Below the pieces are notes generated by a model that did not search any database, was not told where the DNA came from, and saw only the letters and a program-made list of their open reading frames with translations. From positions 1-7,019 of the forward strand of contig JAQTNM010000081.1 in NCBI GenBank assembly GCA_028713875.1: 7,019 nt of DNA, read 5' to 3'. Below, piece by piece: positions 1 to 5,776 of the stretch (position 1 is its first letter; the number at the start of each line of letters is the position of its first letter). This stretch comes from Candidatus Omnitrophota bacterium. Lineage in GTDB: Bacteria; Omnitrophota; Gorgyraeia; Gygaellales; Profunditerraquicolaceae. Made by a program: the position numbers and the translations under genes.

Positions 1-1376
1 TGTCCGGCATCCATCAGCTTTTGCAGCTCTGCTCTTGCCTGCGCCAGGTACTCCCAGGCCCTGTTTTTGGAAGGGCTGCCGATCCATTTGCCGAACTCGC
101 CGTAGATCCAGGAGCCGGCGGCAAGGCGCGGTATGTTCCTTTGCGCGGGGAATAATTCCAGAGATTCTTTCACGGTCACCGCCTTTAAAAACTTAGCTTC
201 GCAAATCCGGGTATAAAGCTCATTTAAAAAGTCATGGCCGTCGTTAGAATAATATTCCCAGGCGTTCTCACCGTCCATGGCTATGGTAACCAGCGTATCT
301 TTATGCCCGAAGGCATGATCAATATTCTCCAGGTGTTTCAGGAAATGGGCCACGGCATCTTTTGCCTCCCATTTATGGTAAACAAAACCGATCAGGTCGG
401 AAAGATTCCTGTCCCGGAAGACTATGTTAAGAGAGCCGTTTTTGCGTTTCAGGGTATGCGGCTGGTATAGCAACCCGGTGTTTCTTTTTTTGAGCTTCAA
501 TGATTTGAATAATATCGCCTCATCAGCGACTATCCAGTTTAAGCCGGCCTGGATAAAAAAATCCAGTATATGCTCGCATACCGATTCTTCCGAAGGCCAC
601 ATGCCGCAAGGAGCGGCTCCGAAGAGCTTTTTATAGAACTCAACTGCCATTTCAATCTGCTCCCTGGCATCCGCGGGATATTTAAAAGCTGCATGCGGCA
701 GGACTGTTCTCAGGTTGGCTTCTTTGCCCAGCTTGATATCATATAACAACGGCAATATGGGATGATAATAGGGGCTGACCGTTATCTCAATCTGCCCGGA
801 ATCCGCCATTTTCCTGTAACCGGGGATGGTCTCTTTTAAGATCAGAAGCTGTTTGTCCAGGACTATGCGTTTTTCCTCTTCGCTGAAAAACCTGCCTTTA
901 TTAACGATGTTCTTTAATTCCGGGACGCCGCTGCGAAAGGACGGGTCTATCCAGGCCAGGTTAAACCAGAGCTGCAGGTCCAGGTAATCCTGGGGGCTAA
1001 AGTCGCTTCCTTCCTGTTTTTTAAAATATAATTCGTAATAACGCGGGTGCACTGCGATGCAGTTCTTTACGTCAATGCTGAAAAATTTATCCAGGATGAA
1101 TTTTTTCTCGGTACCCGTAAGTTCGGAAGCATTTTTATAGGAAAGCTCAAGGAATTTATCTTTAACCGAACCCCGGTTATAATCCTCTATCTGCTCTATC
1201 AGAGAAGGCACGACATTGAAGGTTTGATGTATGGCAGGATATTTTTCCAAGATCTGCACCATGTCCAGGTAGTCTTTGGTCCCGTGCAGCCGCACCCAGG
1301 GCGAATCGGTTTCCTGGGTAAGCAGGTCCTTGTAGTAAGGCTGGTGCATGTGGAATATAAAGGCAAGGTATAGCAT
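1..1376 (-). CDS. Glycoside hydrolase family 57 protein (alpha-amylase / glucanotransferase-like), 3' end cut off
   Basis: The reading frame is open from an ATG at 1376 down to the left edge, giving 458 residues with no stop, so the C-terminal part is missing. Members of this GH57 subgroup (COG1449, 'alpha-amylase/alpha-mannosidase') are usually about 700 residues, as I recall. The conserved GH57 regions appear in order: HMHQPYY at 9-15; GQIEITVSPYYHP at 194-206; GMWPSEESV at 258-266, whose Glu263 should be the catalytic nucleophile; and DGENAWEYY at 368-376, whose Asp368 should be the general acid. The later stretch GSWIYGEFGKWIG (421-433) followed by KNRAWEYL is also typical of this subgroup. 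No signal peptide is seen, so a cytoplasmic retaining enzyme acting on alpha-1,4-glucan (glycogen or maltodextrin) is likely; the exact substrate cannot be told. The start is fixed by the family pattern, in which the HxHQP motif lies within the first dozen residues. There is no clear Shine-Dalgarno site, because a terminator hairpin ends about ten bases upstream. Confidence 0.88.
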   Translation of the reverse strand, partial: MLYLAFIFHMHQPYYKDLLTQETDSPWVRLHGTKDYLDMVQILEKYPAIHQTFNVVPSLIEQIEDYNRGSVKDKFLELSYKNASELTGTEKKFILDKFFSIDVKNCIAVHPRYYELYFKKQEGSDFSPQDYLDLQLWFNLAWIDPSFRSGVPELKNIVNKGRFFSEEEKRIVLDKQLLILKETIPGYRKMADSGQIEITVSPYYHPILPLLYDIKLGKEANLRTVLPHAAFKYPADAREQIEMAVEFYKKLFGAAPCGMWPSEESVCEHILDFFIQAGLNWIVADEAILFKSLKLKKRNTGLLYQPHTLKRKNGSLNIVFRDRNLSDLIGFVYHKWEAKDAVAHFLKHLENIDHAFGHKDTLVTIAMDGENAWEYYSNDGHDFLNELYTRICEAKFLKAVTVKESLELFPAQRNIPRLAAGSWIYGEFGKWIGSPSKNRAWEYLAQARAELQKLMDAG

Positions 1377-1385
1377 AAATTTTAT

Positions 1386-1423
1386 AAAAAAACCCCCAGG
1401 GGATTACTCCCCCGGGGGTTTTT
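1386..1423 (-). terminator. Intrinsic terminator of the porin gene
   Basis: On the minus strand, 14 bases past the porin stop, a GC-rich hairpin is followed by a run of seven T. CCCCC (1393-1397) pairs with GGGGG (1414-1418) and GGGG (1399-1402) pairs with CCCC (1409-1412), with one A/C mismatch between and a 6-base loop at 1403-1408. Flanking A5 and T5 can extend the stem, so it is nearly symmetrical and could also stop transcription from the plus strand, though no plus-strand gene is seen here. Its T run ends only about ten bases before the GH57 start codon. Confidence 0.9.
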
Positions 1424-1437
1424 CCTACATCAACTTA

Positions 1438-2793
1438 TTAGAATGTTACCTTCATTGAACCGATAAGCTGGGCTGCGTCGTGACGGTTGTCCGTTGTGCC
1501 CGAGCTGAATGCCTTGCCTGGCTTGAACCAGCCGGCGGTAAGGCCAAACTGCACATCCTCGGTATAGTTGTAAACCGCGGTCAAATCCAATTCGTTACCA
1601 AGGAATTTTTTATCGGTCATTGTATAGGCGCCATAGCTGGTATTGGTAGTGTCAACATAAGGAGCATTCATGGTTCCGGCAGTGCCTTGAGCCCTGAAAT
1701 ACATACCATAGTTGAAGCTCAAGATTACGTCCTCCACCGGCTTCATGCTGCCCATCAAATTGATGGCTTGAAGGTTGGTGAAAGGCACGATGGCATATAC
1801 TATGTTGCTCAAAGCCTGATCATAGAACATTGTATCCCACTGATGCTCTAACTTGTTATCTTTGTTTCCAGACAGATAGGTGTACTCTGCGCCTATTGAA
1901 GGAGACCACTTCTTGGTCTTTTCAAACGGCAGGGCATAATTGGCTTTTGCCTGAACTGCGAAAGCGCTGCGCTCAGCCATGGGCTGGACACCTAAAGCTG
2001 CTGCCTGGTTGTATCTACCGAACTGATAAGCACCTTCAACAGATGCCTTCAAATCGGTGATCGGCTCGGCAGAAACTAAAGCGCCGACCGTGTAAACCTG
2101 GTCAGCCTTGTTGTTAATGCCGCTCTTATTACGGCTCTGTTTGTTGAAGAAATAACCTTCGATGGATGTTGTTTTATCCAGGTCATATTTTGCATTGACG
2201 CCGAGTAAATTCTGGGCATCATTTCTGGTAGGGGTCGTATAGGAGATCCTAGAAGCGATTAAATCAATCACCAGAGGATCATAGTTCAAGACTGCCTTTA
2301 CCGCGTCAAATGCTTTTCTTTCCGTCAAATCACCGGGAACGCCGCCTAAAACATTGGTATTGTAGTTGCGGGCGTTGCCAATGATCAGACCGTTGCCATA
2401 CCTTAATTCCTGACGACCGACTGTTATGCTTAAAGGCGAATACAGGAATTCCTTTAAGGTAACGTAGGCCAAATCAAGATCGATCTTGGTGTCACCGGAA
2501 CCTTCGGTAGTCCTTTCGGTGTTCCAGGCTCTTTCATTGATCAACCTTACGGTAGCCATAACATTGTCGGTTAGATCAGCGTCAATCCTGACGCGGATCT
2601 GGGAAAGGAAATTCCCTTCGTTATCGTTGTTCTTGTCTCCGGCAGGACCGTTCGTTAAGCTGAAGCGGTCTCTGGTTAACGCCATCATGTTGATGTCGCC
2701 GGATACTTTTACATTCTGGACCTCGGCGTAGGCGGCGCACGCAGTGCCCACCACGAATACCAGGGCCAGAATCAGTATTAAGCGTTTACTCAT
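1438..2793 (-). CDS. Porin-like outer-membrane beta-barrel protein (alginate-export-like)
   Basis: This 451-residue protein begins with a clear Sec signal peptide: basic MSKR, a hydrophobic core at residues 5-18, and a likely signal peptidase I cut after A-Y-A at 23. The mature part alternates polar and hydrophobic residues as in transmembrane beta strands. It has Asn/Asp/Gly-rich turns and few cysteines, and ends in SMKVTF with the terminal Phe expected of a C-terminal strand recognised by the BAM machinery. The segment around VGRQELRYGNG (125-135) resembles the alginate-export (AlgE-like, PF13372) group of barrels that is widespread in environmental diderms. The substrate is unknown and may be sugars or oligosaccharides; the neighbouring GH57 gene is weak support for that. 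The start is well fixed by AAAGGAGG (2803-2810) nine bases upstream. It appears to be a separate unit with its own promoter, a long leader and a strong terminator. Confidence 0.82.
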   Translation of the reverse strand: MSKRLILILALVFVVGTACAAYAEVQNVKVSGDINMMALTRDRFSLTNGPAGDKNNDNEGNFLSQIRVRIDADLTDNVMATVRLINERAWNTERTTEGSGDTKIDLDLAYVTLKEFLYSPLSITVGRQELRYGNGLIIGNARNYNTNVLGGVPGDLTERKAFDAVKAVLNYDPLVIDLIASRISYTTPTRNDAQNLLGVNAKYDLDKTTSIEGYFFNKQSRNKSGINNKADQVYTVGALVSAEPITDLKASVEGAYQFGRYNQAAALGVQPMAERSAFAVQAKANYALPFEKTKKWSPSIGAEYTYLSGNKDNKLEHQWDTMFYDQALSNIVYAIVPFTNLQAINLMGSMKPVEDVILSFNYGMYFRAQGTAGTMNAPYVDTTNTSYGAYTMTDKKFLGNELDLTAVYNYTEDVQFGLTAGWFKPGKAFSSGTTDNRHDAAQLIGSMKVTF

Positions 2794-2988
2794 TTTGTTT
2801 ATCCTCCTTTATGGATCAAGAAAATAAAGAAACTATATCAACTAGGTTTTTATGATTTGTATCCCTAGGTATTAACTATCTATCTATTTTTATATCACCG
2901 GATTTTCCAATGACTTCAGGCTTATTTTTATTCCCACCTCCTTTTGCCGCCTAAAATTAAAGCCATATCCAGTGGTATAAACTACTTT
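2794..2988 (-). other. Long 5' leader of the porin mRNA, no riboswitch class recognised
   Basis: From the predicted transcription start to the porin ATG is about 195 nt of AT-rich sequence without a supported gene. It holds the working Shine-Dalgarno site AAAGGAGG (2803-2810), an orphan perfect one at 2935-2945, and a small possible stem of CTAGG (2843-2847) with CCTAG (2863-2867) around a loop of about 15 bases. I compared it by eye with common riboswitch consensus features and recognised none. Its length suggests post-transcriptional control or mRNA stabilisation, as is known for many porin mRNAs, but that is inference. Confidence 0.45.
2935..2945 (-). promoter_or_regulatory. Orphan perfect Shine-Dalgarno sequence in the porin leader
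   Basis: The minus strand reads AAAAGGAGGTG, a ten-base match to the 3' end of 16S rRNA (complement of CACCTCCTTT), about 140 nt upstream of the porin start codon. No ATG, GTG or TTG lies at a working distance downstream. The only correctly spaced codon is ATA at 2929-2931, opening a 13-codon frame that ends with TAA at 2890-2892. It may be a ribosome standby or mRNA-stabilising site, a remnant of a lost leader peptide, or chance. Confidence 0.4.
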
Positions 2989-2994
2989 GTTTAC

Positions 2995-3023
2995 CTTTTA
3001 TCACATAACCTTTTATTTGTCAA
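2995..3023 (-). promoter_or_regulatory. Predicted sigma-70 promoter for the porin gene
   Basis: A perfect -35 box TTGACA (minus strand, 3018-3023) is followed after exactly 17 bases by TAAAAG (2995-3000), which matches four of six positions of the -10 consensus. The start point would be near 2988. It lies between the lipoprotein gene and the porin, in an otherwise gene-free stretch, so the porin is the natural target. Confidence 0.65.
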
Positions 3024-3046
3024 GTATTTTTTACCGAAATATCACG

Positions 3047-3088
3047 CCCCGGCTATCCCCGGCCTTGTCCGGGGTCCGGCCCCGGACA
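3047..3088. repeat. GC-rich palindromic cluster after the lipoprotein gene
   Basis: A perfect 9-bp inverted repeat, TGTCCGGGG (3066-3074) and CCCCGGACA (3080-3088) with a 5-base loop, begins about ten bases past the lipoprotein stop. Two further CCCCGG copies (3047-3052 and 3057-3062) can each pair with the same CCGGGG arm (3069-3074), so several mutually exclusive hairpins are possible. There is no T run after it on the minus strand, so it is not a canonical intrinsic terminator. It may attenuate transcription or protect the 3' end of the upstream operon mRNA, or be a copy of a dispersed REP-like element. Confidence 0.6.
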
Positions 3089-3097
3089 TAACTCTTT

Positions 3098-3556
3098 CTA
3101 TTTGACCGGCTTAGCCTCTTTTTTGGGCATACCCTGGCCTTTAGGGCCCAAGGCAATGGAGATTATCATACTGTTGCCTTTTGACGACAGTATCACCACG
3201 CAGGTCTCGGTATCACGGTCAAAATTAAGCTGGCGCTCGCCGTATTCAATGATGTTCAAAAGGTTCCAGTTGCTCATTGCCATCTGTTCTTTATAAAAGG
3301 AAACGATCTGTTCCGGATTGGCCTTGCCCTGGTACTTAAGCATGCCTACGCGTATACCCTGGGTTTCAAAAGAATAAGAGGACTTGGGCAGCAGCTTGAA
3401 ACCCGAAGGCACAGGCACGTCCGTGAATTTTACCATTGCCTGCGGCTCTAATAGCGCCGGGTTAGTCGTATCTTTTTTGTCCCAGCTTGCGCATCCCCCC
3501 AGTAATACAAAGGAAACCAGACACATTAACCTGATAAACCCTAACTTATTTTGCAT
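3098..3556 (-). CDS. Small outer-membrane lipoprotein of unknown function
   Basis: This 152-residue protein has a type II signal sequence: a short basic and hydrophobic stretch at residues 4-18 and the lipobox LGGC with the lipidated Cys at 22. The residues after Cys22 are Ala and Ser rather than Asp, which by the E. coli rule favours outer-membrane sorting. A linker of about 25 residues leads to one compact alpha/beta domain (about 48-140). It starts at PVPSGF, continues through GMLKYQGKA and IVSFYKEQM with a following NW, and ends in the strand-rich stretch CVVILSSKG-SMIISIALGP. The tail is Lys-rich. I recognise this pattern as a recurring lipoprotein domain but cannot give it a function. 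The start is supported by AAGGAGG (3562-3568) five bases upstream. It lies 33 bp after the PHP gene and is probably the last gene of that operon. Confidence 0.8.
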   Translation of the reverse strand: MQNKLGFIRLMCLVSFVLLGGCASWDKKDTTNPALLEPQAMVKFTDVPVPSGFKLLPKSSYSFETQGIRVGMLKYQGKANPEQIVSFYKEQMAMSNWNLLNIIEYGERQLNFDRDTETCVVILSSKGNSMIISIALGPKGQGMPKKEAKPVK

Positions 3557-3589
3557 TATGTCCTCCTTCCTATCCTTTAATGAGTCCGC

Positions 3590-4243
3590 TTAAATCTTTC
3601 CCCTTGATTTTAAAAATACGGCAACATCGCGGTAAATTTTATCTATTTGGCTTATACTTAAACCGGAATGCCTGGCTGTCTTGACCATCTCCTGCGGGGA
3701 AATGATGTCTTCGGGAGTATGAGAATCGGTATTCAAGATCAACTTGGCCCCGGCTTTAAGCGCTTTTTCTATGACATGCACGTTGGTCACTTTATGCCCG
3801 CGGCGGCAGGTCACTTCCAGGAAAATATTATTTTTTTTAGCCAGCCTTGCATCTTCATCGCTGATAAGGCCGGGATGGGCCAGTATATCTATATCGGCCT
3901 CCAGGGCCGCGCGGTTAGTATTTTTAATTACCGGCTCAGCCAGGGTCTGTCCATGGGCGACTATGACTTTTATGCCCTGCCTGCGGCAGTATTTGGTCAG
4001 CGGAGAAAATTGCTCCACAGGCAGGTGGGTCAATTCTATGCCGGGGAGCACTTTTATTCCGGAGTTGTTCGGCCAATGAGCGGTGAATTCCAGGATCGCG
4101 GCGGTGTTCGCTTTGACGTTGCTGTAATCGCAATGGTCGGTGATGGCAATGGCCTTAAAACCCAGCGCCATATAGCGCACCGCGATTCCAGAGGGGAGCA
4201 GAACCCCGTCGCTTAATAAGGAATGTATGTGTAAATCGTACAT
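3590..4243 (-). CDS. PHP-domain metal-dependent phosphoesterase (histidinol-phosphatase-like)
   Basis: The protein has 217 residues from the ATG at 4243 (MYDLHIHS). The PHP metal-binding motifs are complete and in order: H5-x-H7, D12, ITDH with D36 and H37, PGIE with E70, IVAH with H97, LAHPG with H123, and NTDSH with D173 and H175. This fits a single-domain PHP hydrolase with a tri-metal site, of the kind annotated as histidinol-phosphatase domain or YcdX-like. It carries no polymerase or helix-hairpin-helix extension, and the substrate cannot be told. An in-frame ATG at 4285 exists but lies inside the tRNA gene and adds residues unlike the family, so I reject it. The chosen start is only 12 bases past the tRNA and has no clear Shine-Dalgarno site; the nearest purine run, AGGGG, belongs to the tRNA acceptor stem. 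It is presumably co-transcribed with apt and the tRNA upstream and the lipoprotein downstream. Confidence 0.86.
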   Translation of the reverse strand: MYDLHIHSLLSDGVLLPSGIAVRYMALGFKAIAITDHCDYSNVKANTAAILEFTAHWPNNSGIKVLPGIELTHLPVEQFSPLTKYCRRQGIKVIVAHGQTLAEPVIKNTNRAALEADIDILAHPGLISDEDARLAKKNNIFLEVTCRRGHKVTNVHVIEKALKAGAKLILNTDSHTPEDIISPQEMVKTARHSGLSISQIDKIYRDVAVFLKSRGKI

Positions 4244-4255
4244 GTTTGAATTAAA

Positions 4256-4329
4256 TGCCCCTGGCAGGAATCGAACCTGCCGCACGCAGTTTAGGAAACT
4301 GCTGCTCTATCCTTATGAGCTACAGGGGC
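4256..4329 (-). tRNA. tRNA-Arg (anticodon CCU)
   Basis: A complete 74-nt cloverleaf can be folded by hand. The acceptor stem GCCCCTG pairs with CAGGGGC (7 bp) with discriminator A. The D stem GCTC/GAGC carries a loop with the conserved GG. The anticodon stem GCAGT/ACTGC has loop TTCCTAA, giving anticodon CCU at 34-36, flanked by T33 and A37. The variable loop has five bases, and the T stem GCAGG/CCTGC has loop TTCGATT. It should decode AGG arginine codons. The 3' CCA is not encoded (TTT follows), so it must be added by the nucleotidyltransferase. It sits between apt (17 bp upstream) and the PHP gene (12 bp downstream), so it is likely cut out of a protein-coding transcript. Confidence 0.96.
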
Positions 4330-4346
4330 ATATTTTGTTCTAAGTT

Positions 4347-4871
4347 TCAGTATTTAATCAACGAATAAACCGGATAACCTTTTAGTCGTTTGCGGCCCCC
4401 CAGCTCCGACAGTTCGATCAGGAAAGCGATGCCGGCGATTTTGCCTTTTAGATTTTTTATCAGGTCCGCCACCGCTTTTACCGTGGCGCCGGTAGCGATG
4501 AGGTCGTCAACGATCAGTGCGCGGTCTCCGGGTTTAATCGCATCCGTGTGCACTTCCAGGGTATCTGTCCCGTATTCCAGCGAATAAGTTACCGAATGCG
4601 TATTCCAGGGCAGCTTCCCTTTTTTGCGCACCGGTACGAACCCCGCACCCAGCTTATAGGCGATTATACCGCCTAAAATAAAACCTCTGGCCTCTACCGC
4701 TACCACCACATCGATCTTTTTGTTTCGGTATTTGTTTGCCAGGACATCCACGGCGCGCTTAAATGCTTTCTTATCTTTAAGCAGGGTGGTGATGTCGCGG
4801 AAGAGAATCCCGGGCTTTGGAAAATCAGGGATATTGCGGATGCAATCCTTGAGTTTCAGGTTTTTCCCCAT
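4347..4871 (-). CDS. apt: Adenine phosphoribosyltransferase
   Basis: This 174-residue protein is the usual length for Apt, the cytosolic purine-salvage enzyme that makes AMP and pyrophosphate from adenine and PRPP. Family marks are the N-terminal IPDFPKPGILFRDIT (14-28), VEARGFILGG (59-68), GFVPVRKKGKLP (77-88) and the PRPP-binding loop ALIVDDLIATGAT (118-130). The loop has Ala where Gly is more common in ATGGT, a mild change. The start codon is placed by AGGAG (4880-4884) eight bases upstream and by fit to the family N-terminus. It lies within the last codons of the sigma-factor gene, with an overlap of 16 bp in a different frame, which suggests translational coupling. The gene ends 17 bp before the tRNA. 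Confidence 0.95.
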   Translation of the reverse strand: MGKNLKLKDCIRNIPDFPKPGILFRDITTLLKDKKAFKRAVDVLANKYRNKKIDVVVAVEARGFILGGIIAYKLGAGFVPVRKKGKLPWNTHSVTYSLEYGTDTLEVHTDAIKPGDRALIVDDLIATGATVKAVADLIKNLKGKIAGIAFLIELSELGGRKRLKGYPVYSLIKY

Positions 4872-5683
4872 GTTCTGCTCTCCTGTTCTTCGGCAAATTT
4901 TTTCAGCTTCTTAAGGCCCTCTTCCTCTATCTGGCGCACTCTTTCACGCGAAACTCCCAGCTTATCCGCGACATCTGCCAAGGTATGAGATTTTCCGTCA
5001 ACCAGGCCAAAGCGCATATCCAGCACCTGCCTTTCCCGGTCATCCATGCGGTCAAGGAGGTTATCCACTCTTTCCTTGTCCATCATATGTTCTATGGAGG
5101 CGTCAGGCATAATGGCTGAATTGTTTTCGATCAGGTCGATTACCTGGTTCTCTCCCTCATCTCCCACCGGGGCTTCCAGGGATGAAGTGGATGTCTTTAA
5201 CCAGAAGTTTATCTGCTCAACCTTATTCTCCTTAAGCTTTAACTTCTTGGCGATCTCCTGGTCCGAAGGAAGGCGTTTTAATTTCTGGGATAAAAGCTCT
5301 TTAGTTTTTTTCCATTTGGTGATCAGCTCATTCATATAAACCGGAACGCGGATAAGCCTGCCCTGGTCCACCATTGACCTGGTAATGCTCTGCCTGATCC
5401 ACCATGCGCCGTAGGTAGAAAAACGGAACCCTTTTCTGGGATTGAATTTATCCACTGCTTTCATTAACCCCAGGTTCCCCTCTTCGATCAGGTCCAGTAA
5501 GGGTATGCCCAGATAGGTATATCTTTTGGCAATATTGATGACCAGGCGCAGATTGGCGCGGATCATTTGTTTGCGCGCCTGCTCATCCCCTTTTCTTACG
5601 CGCCTGCTTAAGAGTATTTCTTCTTTAGGCGTCAATAGAGGGATATCGTGGATTTCTTTTAAGTAGGTTTTAAGGGCTTCCAT
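4856..5683 (-). CDS. RNA polymerase sigma factor, sigma-70 family (group 1/2-like, lacking region 1.1)
   Basis: From the ATG at 5683 the protein has 275 residues. Region 1.2 is at about 1-33, where LKTYLKEIHDIPLLTPKEE resembles RpoD/RpoS. Region 2 is at about 35-115, including the -10-recognition stretch FSTYGAWWIRQSITRSM. Region 3 is at about 116-195. Region 4 ends in the -35-binding helix-turn-helix TLADVADKLGVSRERVRQIE (about 234-253). There is no acidic region 1.1 and no non-conserved insert, so it looks like a group 2 (RpoS- or SigA-paralogue-type) factor, although some lineages use such short proteins as the main sigma. An in-frame TTG at 5704 would add seven residues, but these are encoded by the short repeat upstream, so ATG is preferred. 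Neither start has a Shine-Dalgarno site. Its 3' end overlaps apt by 16 bp. Confidence 0.9.
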   Translation of the reverse strand: MEALKTYLKEIHDIPLLTPKEEILLSRRVRKGDEQARKQMIRANLRLVINIAKRYTYLGIPLLDLIEEGNLGLMKAVDKFNPRKGFRFSTYGAWWIRQSITRSMVDQGRLIRVPVYMNELITKWKKTKELLSQKLKRLPSDQEIAKKLKLKENKVEQINFWLKTSTSSLEAPVGDEGENQVIDLIENNSAIMPDASIEHMMDKERVDNLLDRMDDRERQVLDMRFGLVDGKSHTLADVADKLGVSRERVRQIEEEGLKKLKKFAEEQESRTWGKT

Positions 5684-5688
5684 TTTTT

Positions 5689-5749
5689 GTTCGTATGTTC
5701 GCAAGTTCGCGGGTTCATAAGTTTTAGCGTTACTAATAACTTGCGAACC
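5689..5749. repeat. Period-8 GTTC repeat with nested inverted repeat between ppdK and the sigma gene
   Basis: On the plus strand, 8-base units run head to tail from 5689: GTTCGTAT, GTTCGCAA, GTTCGCGG, GTTCATAA, then decayed GTTTTAGC and GTTACTAA up to 5736. The arm GTTCGCAAGTT (5697-5707) has a perfect 11-bp inverted partner AACTTGCGAAC (5738-5748). The same partner, extended to 5749, also pairs at 10 of 12 positions with GGTTCATAAGTT (5712-5723), so two alternative hairpins are possible in the mRNA. The array fills most of the 93-bp spacer and stops six bases before the sigma ATG. Confidence 0.75.
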
Positions 5750-5776
5750 AGCGGACCTTGGAACTTTAGAACGCGC

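Noticed and set aside
2794..2988. A riboswitch in the porin leader
   Set aside because: The leader is long enough, but no consensus core of a known class could be found by eye and no convincing expression-platform hairpin precedes the start.
3668..4216. Plus-strand open frame of 182 codons opposite the PHP gene, and similar long plus-strand frames at 1480-1851, 1047-1373 and 5046-5339
   Set aside because: Each lies entirely antisense to a gene with full family motifs, shows no family resemblance and lacks a convincing ribosome site.
4244..4285. In-frame ATG at 4285 that would extend the PHP protein by 14 residues
   Set aside because: This start lies inside the T-arm region of tRNA-Arg(CCU), and the extra residues do not resemble the start of PHP proteins, which begin just before the HxH motif.
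4256..4329. tRNA gene as an attachment site of an integrated element
   Set aside because: No integrase, no duplicated tRNA 3' end and no foreign-looking gene flank it. The neighbours are housekeeping genes in a tight operon.
5684..5704. TTG start at 5704 for the sigma factor
   Set aside because: It falls within the period-8 repeat and has no Shine-Dalgarno site. The seven extra residues are encoded by the repeat, and the family homology begins after the ATG at 5683. It cannot be fully excluded.
5689..5749. A CRISPR-like array
   Set aside because: The units are only 8 bases, contiguous and without spacers, and no cas gene is present.
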